Positions 1 to 5,192 of a stretch of DNA of 5,192 nt are shown here, piece by piece. This DNA is from an uncultured Campylobacter sp. GTDB lineage: Bacteria; Campylobacterota; Campylobacteria; Campylobacterales; Campylobacteraceae. Position numbers and translations under genes: made by a program. Under the pieces are notes generated by a model. The model did not search any database. It saw nothing but the letters and a program-made list of their open reading frames with translations, and had not been told where the DNA came from. Numbering within the stretch: the first letter of the stretch is position 1; each line of letters starts with the position of its first letter. Location of the stretch: positions 1-5,192 of the forward strand of contig NZ_CALINL010000267.1 in assembly GCF_938045225.1 (NCBI RefSeq), written 5' to 3'.

Positions 1-1
1 C

Positions 2-124
2 TATAAGCAAAAACGAGCTGCCATACACCCTGAGCGACAAGACCTCTTAAGCCAGCAGATAGCCCAGCAAACGCTACAACTTCCCATCTGGGACAAGCAG
101 GTTTTCCATAGCTTTCTTTCTATC
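2..124 (+). pseudogene. Fragment resembling the N-terminus of 5-formyltetrahydrofolate cyclo-ligase (Bacteroidota type)
   Basis: The frame starting at base 2 is open from the window edge and reads 41 sensible residues, including YKQKRAAIHPERQDLL near the start and LPIWDKQVFHSFLSI at the end (residues 27-41). From memory, this is the N-terminal pattern of 5-formyltetrahydrofolate cyclo-ligase (folate salvage, cytosolic, ATP-dependent) in Bacteroidota: a basic KxxR ATP-contacting segment, an acidic/Gln helix, then LPIWDK..xHxFLSI. In the family the next residues are an acidic/Lys stretch leading to the substrate site. Here the reading turns into meaningless ISFRIILFIYLHRR and stops at 209-211. 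The real gene would be near 190 residues, so only a piece is present. GC is 50% over 1-110, against 26% over 111-300. The fragment has nothing to do with the operon downstream. A competing reading (bases 3-50, ending in a TAA) could be the tail of another protein, so the assignment is moderate. Confidence 0.5.
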
Positions 125-695
125 ATTTCTTTTCGCATTATTCTTTTTATATATCTTCACAGAAGGCATAATACTTTTCATATTCTCAATAATTTTAATC
201 GTTGCATTTGACTATATTTTTTACTGTTTAGGTAAACCAATATTAAAACAAAGAATAGAAAAAACATTCCTAGAGCTAGTTCCTAAGATCGATAAGATAA
301 TGAAGATCAAAGATGAAGGCAAAGTAGACGAAAGCCTATTTGATCCGCTAGTAAAAATTATCGACAAAATAGATAAGTTAAAAAATTACATTAGCGGACA
401 AAATCTAAAAAAATATATAGAAAACGTCTTGCAAATCGCCGTATATCATCAAGAACTAGAGCTAGCCAAAATTTCGGTCGCGCCCAGCGATACTAAAATG
501 GAAAAAGTAAACAAGCTGCTCGAATGGGCCGAGATGCACAAATACTGGATGTTTTCGGCTGCAGGCGGCATAAATGCAGATATGGAGGTAACCAAAAAAG
601 CGTCCGAAAATTTAGTCAAAGAGCTAAAGAAGCGAGGACTAATAGAAACAAGCGAAATCGGAGAGGTGAAAGAGGAATTTAAGCTAAGTATTTAA
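111..695 (+). CDS. Uncharacterised two-helix membrane protein, 5' end missing
   Basis: I do not recognise this family. The first ATG is at 300 and gives a 131-residue soluble protein, but the same frame is open back to 63 and plainly codes well upstream of 300. Two strong hydrophobic helices lie at about 111-158 (AFFLSFLFALFFLYIF) and 168-230 (IILFIFSIILIVAFDYIFY), split by a short TEG turn. They are followed by a charged, helical Lys/Glu-rich cytosolic part of about 150 residues containing LEWAEMHKYWMFSAAGG and ending FKLSI before TAA at 693-695. No ATG, GTG or TTG occurs in frame between 63 and 300, and there is no convincing ribosome site before the ATG at 300. The true start therefore seems lost at the composition break near 112-130. 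The exact 5' limit given is an estimate. The gene precedes the wzm operon but is separated from it by a promoter, so a role in polysaccharide export is unsupported. Confidence 0.6.
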   Translation, partial: AFFLSFLFALFFLYIFTEGIILFIFSIILIVAFDYIFYCLGKPILKQRIEKTFLELVPKIDKIMKIKDEGKVDESLFDPLVKIIDKIDKLKNYISGQNLKKYIENVLQIAVYHQELELAKISVAPSDTKMEKVNKLLEWAEMHKYWMFSAAGGINADMEVTKKASENLVKELKKRGLIETSEIGEVKEEFKLSI

Positions 696-727
696 ATTTC
701 GATTTTTCTTTATTTTTAGCCTTTATT

Positions 728-736
728 TGGTAAAAT
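728..736 (+). promoter_or_regulatory. Extended -10 promoter for the wzm-wzt operon
   Basis: TGGTAAAAT matches the extended -10 form TGn-TAWAAT of the housekeeping sigma factor. It is preceded by a T-rich stretch (about 700-728), as is usual in Campylobacter, where a conserved -35 box is generally lacking. Transcription would begin near 742-744, giving a leader of about 25 bases before the TTG start at 767. The box lies just after the upstream stop codon, so the operon can be transcribed independently. This is called by eye only. Confidence 0.5.
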
Positions 737-743
737 CACGCAA

Positions 744-755
744 ATTTAGCTAAAT
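744..755. repeat. 12-base perfect palindrome in the operon leader
   Basis: ATTTAGCTAAAT reads identically on both strands and starts at or next to the predicted transcription start. It could be an operator, but the central word TTTAGCTAAA recurs inside coding sequence at about 3837-3846, so chance is a good explanation in this AT-rich genome. Confidence 0.25.
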
Positions 756-766
756 CGGACGAAAGA

Positions 767-1552
767 TTGTTTTCAAATATTTATACGTATAGGTTTTTTA
801 TCGTAAATTCGGTCAAAAACGAGTTTATAACCAAATTTGCAAAAAGCAAGCTGGGCGTAGCGTGGGCGATACTGCATCCGCTAGCCCAGGTACTCATCTA
901 CGCGACCATACTCTCCTCGGTACTCTCAGCCAAGCTACCCGGCATCGATAGCAAATACGCATACGCAATCTACCTAATGAGCGGGATGCTTTGCTGGATG
1001 CTTTTTAGCGAGATTTTTTCGCGCTGCATCGGCATTTTTACCGATAATGCCAACATAATCAAAAAAATGTCTTTTCCCAAAATCGTCCTTCCGGCTACCG
1101 TAGTTTTAAGCTCAGTGATAAACAATCTAATTTTATTCGCCGCAATAGCAGTCGTATTTGCTTTTTTGGGACATTTTGCCGGCGCAAATTTGATCTTTTT
1201 GCCGATTTTGTCCGTCATTACTATGATGCTAGCCGTAGGATTTGGGCTGTTTTTCGGCGTCATAAACGTCTTTATGCGCGACGTAGGCCAGATCATCGCC
1301 ATCGTATTGCAGTTTTTATTTTGGCTAACGCCAATCGTTTATATGACGAGCATTTTACCGTCAAATTTGCAAGAGCTCATCTACATAAATCCGCTTGTTG
1401 GCGTCGTTAGCGGCTATCACGATATTTTGATTTACGACAAGATGCCCAATTTTTCACTTTTGATTTATCCGATTATTATCGGCGCGGCAAGCCTTGGAGC
1501 CGCATTTTTCGTTTATAAACGAGCCGAAGAAGAGATGGCGGACGTTTTATGA
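767..1552 (+). CDS. wzm: Wzm, ABC-2 polysaccharide/O-antigen export permease
   Basis: This is the inner-membrane permease of an ABC exporter that moves a lipid-linked polysaccharide (O-antigen or capsule) from cytoplasm to periplasm. Its 261 residues are the usual Wzm length. An amphipathic interface helix (residues 6-28) is followed by the family signature KSKLGVAWAILHPL (26-39). Hydrophobic segments lie at about 31-53, 65-90, 106-134, 142-168, 174-194 and 228-249. The cytosolic loop NANIIKKMSFPKIVLP (94-109) and the MRDVGQ..WLTPIVY region (170-192) are typical of the family. The start is TTG. The in-frame stop TAA at 731-733 leaves no ATG upstream, and the next ATG (residue 71) would delete the interface helix and first membrane span. 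A weak GGA ribosome site sits 7 bases before TTG. The stop overlaps the wzt start as ATGA, so the two subunits are probably made stoichiometrically. The gene symbol rests on family plus context; a teichoic-acid or capsule permease is the nearest alternative. Confidence 0.9.
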   Translation: MFSNIYTYRFFIVNSVKNEFITKFAKSKLGVAWAILHPLAQVLIYATILSSVLSAKLPGIDSKYAYAIYLMSGMLCWMLFSEIFSRCIGIFTDNANIIKKMSFPKIVLPATVVLSSVINNLILFAAIAVVFAFLGHFAGANLIFLPILSVITMMLAVGFGLFFGVINVFMRDVGQIIAIVLQFLFWLTPIVYMTSILPSNLQELIYINPLVGVVSGYHDILIYDKMPNFSLLIYPIIIGAASLGAAFFVYKRAEEEMADVL

Positions 1553-2772
1553 TTTTATCAGTTCAAAATATCTGTAAAACTTACTTGGATTACGAAAGCA
1601 ACTTTAAGCGATTTGCCTCGTGGTTTAGCAAAAATAAAGAAGAAAAAAACGTAAAAACCGTACTAAAAGACGTAAGCTTTGACGTGGGAGCCGGCGAAGT
1701 AGTCGGACTAATCGGTCAAAACGGAGCGGGCAAGAGCACCCTTTTAAAAATCATATCGCACACGCTAAAGCCCTCAAGCGGCCGCGTAACGAGCAGCGCT
1801 AAAATTTCGTCTATTTTGGAGCTGGGCATGGGCTTTCACGGCGATCTAACAGGCAGGCAAAACGCCTATCAGTCCTGCTCTCTCATGGGCTACTCAAAAG
1901 AGCAAATCGACGAAATAATAGCCTATATCGAAGACTTTGCCGAGATAGGCGAGTATTTTGATTATCCCGTGCGAATTTACAGCAGCGGCATGCAGATGCG
2001 CCTTGCTTTTTCGGTCGTCACGGCAAACCGCCCCGATATACTCATCATCGACGAAGCGCTATCGGTCGGCGATGTGTATTTCCAGCATAAAAGCTTTGAT
2101 AAGATAAAAGAATTTAAAAGCCTAGGCACTACACTCATCATAGTTTCGCACGATAGCGGTGCGATAAAATCGATCTGCGACCGAGTAATCTTGCTAGAAA
2201 AAGGGCAAATTTTAAAAGACGGCGAGCCTGAAGCCGTGCTTGATTATTACAACGCCCTAATCTCAAAAAAACAAGACGTACAAATCTCGCAAGTAGCCCT
2301 AGAAAACGGCAAAATCGCAACCATATCCGGCAACAAAAAAGCCTGCATAAAAAACGTGGAAATTTTAGACGCCGTAGGCAAAAAGATACAAAATTTAGAA
2401 GTCGGCAAAAAAATCAAACTAAAAGTAACGGTGCAAGCAAACGAAAATTTGCCCTCGCTGGTACTGGGCTATCAGATCAAAAATCGCTTCTCGCAGGTCG
2501 TCTACGGCACAAACACTTACCATCTAAAGCAAGCTTTAAAAAATCTCAAAAAAGGCGAGGAGTACGACTTTAGTTTTGAATTTGACGCAAATTTGGGCGT
2601 CGGATCGTTTTCTGTAACGATAGCGCTACACGATAGCGACAACCATCTGCAAAACAACTACGAATGGCGCGACAACGCGATCATTTTTAACGTCGTAAAT
2701 TTTAGCAAGCCCGATTTCGTCGGCCTTGCGTATCTTGAACCGAGTTTAGAAGTAAAGAGAATAAATGGATAA
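1549..2772 (+). CDS. wzt: Wzt, ABC-transporter ATPase with C-terminal carbohydrate-binding domain
   Basis: This is the cytosolic ATPase that pairs with Wzm to power export of lipid-linked glycan. The nucleotide-binding domain covers residues 1 to about 240: Walker A GQNGAGKST (56-64), an ELGMGFHGDLTGRQN segment in the Q-loop region (91-105), the variant signature YSSGMQMRL (144-152) typical of Wzt/TagH rather than LSGGQ, Walker B ILIIDEAL (164-171, catalytic E169), and switch histidine H201. An insertion before the domain core (about 13-36, LDYESNFKRFASWFSK) matches the gate-helix region of this family. Residues about 258-402 form a beta-rich C-terminal domain of the Wzt_C type, with GYQIKNRFSQVVYGTNT as a recognisable strand pair. 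In E. coli O8/O9a this domain binds the modified non-reducing end of the O-chain and makes export depend on capping. A domain of this kind beside a methyltransferase gene suggests the same logic. The total of 407 residues fits Wzt proteins with this domain. The gene overlaps wzm by 4 bases and the next gene by 8. Confidence 0.93.
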   Translation: MILSVQNICKTYLDYESNFKRFASWFSKNKEEKNVKTVLKDVSFDVGAGEVVGLIGQNGAGKSTLLKIISHTLKPSSGRVTSSAKISSILELGMGFHGDLTGRQNAYQSCSLMGYSKEQIDEIIAYIEDFAEIGEYFDYPVRIYSSGMQMRLAFSVVTANRPDILIIDEALSVGDVYFQHKSFDKIKEFKSLGTTLIIVSHDSGAIKSICDRVILLEKGQILKDGEPEAVLDYYNALISKKQDVQISQVALENGKIATISGNKKACIKNVEILDAVGKKIQNLEVGKKIKLKVTVQANENLPSLVLGYQIKNRFSQVVYGTNTYHLKQALKNLKKGEEYDFSFEFDANLGVGSFSVTIALHDSDNHLQNNYEWRDNAIIFNVVNFSKPDFVGLAYLEPSLEVKRING

Positions 2773-5192
2773 ATTTTATAAAAGTTTCGAGGATAAATTT
2801 AGGGGAGATAAGAGCGAGATCAAAAAACGCCTGCTTGCTTACGAGCCGTTTTTGCAAATCTTAAAACAAAACGATGAAAAGCCGGCGGCGGTCGATCTAG
2901 GATGCGGCAGAGGCGAGTGGCTTGAAATTTTAAAGCAAAACGGCTTTGCCGCGCGCGGTTGCGACGTTAGCGATGAGATGATAAAAGAGTGCGAAAAAAA
3001 TGCGCTTGAGGCCAAAAAGCAAGGAGCGATAGAATTTTTAGGACAGTTAGAAGACTCAAGCCTTGCGCTCGTTAGCGCATTCCAGCTTGTGGAGCACTTG
3101 GAGTTTAGCGAGCTTTGCGAGCTAATAAAACAAGCGCGCCGAGTTCTAAAAGACGGCGGTATCTTGATACTTGAAACGCCAAATCCCGAAAACTTACGCG
3201 TTGCTACGCTAAATTTCTATCTAGACATTACGCACGTTAAGCCTATCCCGCCGATGCTACTTGAGTATCTGTGCGAATTTGAGGGCTTTAGCGATACTTT
3301 TATGATGAGGCTGAACTCAAATTTGAGCTTTAGCGAGGATTTACAAAACCAAAACGTTACGCTAAGAGATGTTTTGAGCAGCGTCGGGCTTGATTACGCG
3401 ATTTTGGGGCTTAAAAACGGCGACGAAAAAACGCGCGAAGCGTTTTTAAATGCGGCCAAAAGCGGCTATAGCTTTGAAGAGTTGGCCGATAGATTCGACG
3501 TGTCGGCATTTGAAAACAAAACTCAGATGCTTGAGCTAAAAAACGACGTTTGGAAGGAGTCTTTGGAGACAAAAGAGGCTCTTTGGAAAAGCTCGCTTGA
3601 GCTGATGGAAAGCAAAAATCAAATCGCAAATTTGCAAAATGAAAATGCGCGCCTGCACGAAGATCTAGAAAATCTACTCGGCAAATATCTCGCGCTAAAC
3701 CACAAAATTTACGTCCTAGAAAACGAAGCTCCCGTTATCAAAAACGATATCGAGCATCTTAAAATTTTCGTCGCCAAATTTAAAAGGGTCGCAAAGCCGC
3801 TTATTTGGGTATATAAGTTTTTGAGATTTTGCAAAAATTTAGCTAAAGATAATCTCAAAAAAGCGCTCAAATTCGGTATAAATTTAACCGAAAAGACGGC
3901 AAATAACAACCCTAAATTTAAAAAGAATCTCAAGATATTTTTAAATAAATTCCCGGCTCTTAGGGCAAAAATTTTTAGCCTCAAAGGCCAAATAAGGGAC
4001 GATATCTACGTCTCGCAAGAGGGCGTTTTCGAGCCGAACGTTTTTGAACTAAAGCACTCAAAAGAGTACGAGCAAAATTTGGAGCTAAAAAATCTCAAAT
4101 TTAAAGAAAACTTTAGCGAGCTAACGGTAATCGGCAACATCAGCGGACACTACAGTCTAGCCGCAATAAATAGAAACATCATATTTAGGCTACTAAACAA
4201 AGTAAAAAACGTCTTTGTTATCTGCTATCACGCAAACTATTTCGATAAAATCGAAGACATCGCGATAACCAAAGACGAGTACGAAACGCTAAGAAGCATA
4301 GTGCCGGATAAAAACACACCCGCAATCAGAAGCGACGACAAGGTCGCGATCTACCACCACTACCCGCTAATCGAAGACGTGCGCGAAGGCTACGGCTTTG
4401 AGATCGCGGTATTTTTCTGGGAGGAGTCGCGTATCCCGCCTAGGACGATCGAAATTTTAAACTCCAAGTATAAAGGCATTTTAGTTTCGACCTTTTTCAT
4501 CAAAAAAATTCTCATCGACAATGGCTGCTATACACCCGTAAAAGTGGTCGATATACCGCTAAAAACGCCGCCTGCGCCAAGCGTTTCGCAAGAAAACAGC
4601 AACCAAAAGCGCGAGATAAAGCTCTTTCACATCTCGTCGTGCCTACCTAGAAAGGGTGCCGACGTGCTACTGCGAGCCTTTAACGAAGCCTGCAAAAAAG
4701 CTAAATTCGAGCTGAGCCTAACGATAAAAAGCTTCCCCAATCCGCACAACAGCGTAACCGAACAAATCGAGCTTTTAGTCGATAAAAAGTACCGCGATAA
4801 AATCCGCGTGATACTAAACGAAGATCTAACCGCGCTCGACGTGGCAAATCTATACGAGCAGTGCGATATCGTCGTGCTACCGACGCGCGGCGAGGGGCTA
4901 AATATGCCGGCAATCGAAGGCGTACACTACAAAAAGCCGGTTATCTCCACCGACTATAGCGGCCAGTGCGAGTTTTTGGATGGCAGCTGCGAGTTTATCG
5001 GATACAAATTTGCGCCGGCCGTTACGCATTTTAATCTAAATTATTCGTTTTGGGCGGAGCCTAGCGTCAAGGATCTAAGCGAAAAGATCCTCAAAGTAGC
5101 CGAGCAAATTTTACAAAACCGTGCGCCAAACATAGAACCGCTAAAACAGAAAGTCGATGAAATGATGTTCGGCGAGAAAAATGCGCTAAATT
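2765..5192 (+). CDS. Methyltransferase / coiled-coil / GT4 glycosyltransferase fusion, incomplete at 3' end
   Basis: The frame from the ATG at 2765 stays open for 809 codons to the window edge. Residues 1 to about 175 are a class I SAM-dependent methyltransferase: FEDKFRGDKSEIKKRL (8-23), motif I VDLGCGRGEW (43-52), D67 at the end of strand 2, QLVEHL (107-112), VLKDGGILILETPNPEN (127-143), then FYLDITH..PIPP (151-163), a pattern I know from polysaccharide-locus methyltransferases. Residues about 250-332 form a coiled coil. Residues 338-411 are extremely basic and amphipathic. From about 450 comes a GT4 (GT-B) glycosyltransferase: an N-terminal loop GNISGHYSLA (457-466), HISSCLPRKGAD with R629/K630, K655, and RGEGLNMPAIEG holding an EX7E pair, E710 and E718. 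The GT domain is nearly complete at the edge, and whether a second follows cannot be seen. The start overlaps the wzt end by 8 bases, with a weak AAGAGA site before it. The likely role is to extend and methyl-cap the lipid-linked glycan at the cytoplasmic membrane; the sugar and acceptor cannot be told from sequence. Confidence 0.9.
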   Translation, partial: MDKFYKSFEDKFRGDKSEIKKRLLAYEPFLQILKQNDEKPAAVDLGCGRGEWLEILKQNGFAARGCDVSDEMIKECEKNALEAKKQGAIEFLGQLEDSSLALVSAFQLVEHLEFSELCELIKQARRVLKDGGILILETPNPENLRVATLNFYLDITHVKPIPPMLLEYLCEFEGFSDTFMMRLNSNLSFSEDLQNQNVTLRDVLSSVGLDYAILGLKNGDEKTREAFLNAAKSGYSFEELADRFDVSAFENKTQMLELKNDVWKESLETKEALWKSSLELMESKNQIANLQNENARLHEDLENLLGKYLALNHKIYVLENEAPVIKNDIEHLKIFVAKFKRVAKPLIWVYKFLRFCKNLAKDNLKKALKFGINLTEKTANNNPKFKKNLKIFLNKFPALRAKIFSLKGQIRDDIYVSQEGVFEPNVFELKHSKEYEQNLELKNLKFKENFSELTVIGNISGHYSLAAINRNIIFRLLNKVKNVFVICYHANYFDKIEDIAITKDEYETLRSIVPDKNTPAIRSDDKVAIYHHYPLIEDVREGYGFEIAVFFWEESRIPPRTIEILNSKYKGILVSTFFIKKILIDNGCYTPVKVVDIPLKTPPAPSVSQENSNQKREIKLFHISSCLPRKGADVLLRAFNEACKKAKFELSLTIKSFPNPHNSVTEQIELLVDKKYRDKIRVILNEDLTALDVANLYEQCDIVVLPTRGEGLNMPAIEGVHYKKPVISTDYSGQCEFLDGSCEFIGYKFAPAVTHFNLNYSFWAEPSVKDLSEKILKVAEQILQNRAPNIEPLKQKVDEMMFGEKNALN

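Noticed and set aside
3..50. A + strand reading ending SDKTS followed by TAA at 48-50, possibly the tail of an upstream protein.
   Set aside because: There are only 15 codons, with no family recognised. It is a weaker explanation than the open cyclo-ligase-like frame overlapping it.
1..119. On the minus strand, bases 119 down to 1 also read as a natural-looking peptide containing PRWEVVAFAGLSAGLRGL.
   Set aside because: It begins directly after a stop, has no start codon, and I do not recognise it. The + strand cyclo-ligase pattern explains the same bases better.
95..125. A simple one-base or programmed frameshift joining the base-2 frame to the membrane-protein frame at the TTTT in GTTTTCC.
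   Set aside because: The upstream frame resembles a soluble folate enzyme, not the N-terminus of a membrane protein. The GC shift also points to two different DNAs. The run of four T is too short for a phase-variable tract, and no slippery site is evident.
696..727. Possible terminator after the membrane-protein gene, suggested by T runs.
   Set aside because: I find no GC-rich inverted repeat before the T runs. They are better explained as the T-rich upstream part of the promoter.
970..1302. Minus-strand open frame of 110 codons inside wzm.
   Set aside because: It lies fully antisense to a well-supported membrane protein gene and has a Lys/Thr-rich shadow composition with no domain pattern.
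2138..2320. Minus-strand open frame of 60 codons inside wzt.
   Set aside because: It is antisense to the Wzt ATPase switch region and has an Arg/Leu-rich shadow composition.
3300..3515. A possible kinase domain after the methyltransferase, as in WbdD.
   Set aside because: Residues 176-250 are too few and show no kinase motifs such as HRD or DFG, and the coiled coil follows directly.
3411..3984. Two minus-strand open frames (3411-3629 and 3709-3984) and a third at 4701-4913.
   Set aside because: All are antisense to the continuous methyltransferase/glycosyltransferase frame. Their sequences are low in information and show no family signature.

Overview
The main part of the window (about base 125 to the end) looks like a Campylobacter of moderate GC content, of the C. 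showae/rectus/curvus kind. This is an inference from Lys/Phe/Ile-rich proteins, frequent words such as GCAAATTTG, and a T-rich promoter with an extended -10 box; no database search was made. It carries part of a surface-polysaccharide locus of the ABC-transporter-dependent O-antigen type.

Layout, all on the + strand. Bases 1 to about 124 are compositionally foreign (50% GC over the first 110 bases, against 26% over 111-300). In one frame they read as a 41-codon fragment that I recognise as the N-terminal part of a Bacteroidota-type 5-formyltetrahydrofolate cyclo-ligase. The reading breaks off at about 112-130. In another frame, an uncharacterised two-helix membrane protein emerges there without its start codon and ends at 695. 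A short spacer (696-766) holds a good extended -10 promoter. It is followed by wzm (ABC-2 permease, TTG start), wzt (ATPase with a C-terminal carbohydrate-binding domain), and a large gene open to the window's end. These three genes overlap by 4 and 8 bases and should be one translationally coupled operon.

The large gene encodes at least 809 residues: a SAM-dependent methyltransferase, a coiled coil, a very basic amphipathic linker, and a GT4 glycosyltransferase. It parallels the WbdD paradigm, in which non-reducing-end modification stops chain growth, a coiled coil sets chain length, and the Wzt C-terminal domain recognises the capped end for export by Wzm/Wzt. Here, however, no kinase domain is visible and a glycosyltransferase is fused to the methyltransferase. 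It may therefore be a combined polymerising, methyl-capping and length-measuring protein, somewhat like WsaE of Geobacillus in concept.

The two points most worth checking are the apparent chimeric junction near 112-130 and the methyltransferase/coiled-coil/glycosyltransferase fusion paired with a Wzt that has a carbohydrate-binding domain.
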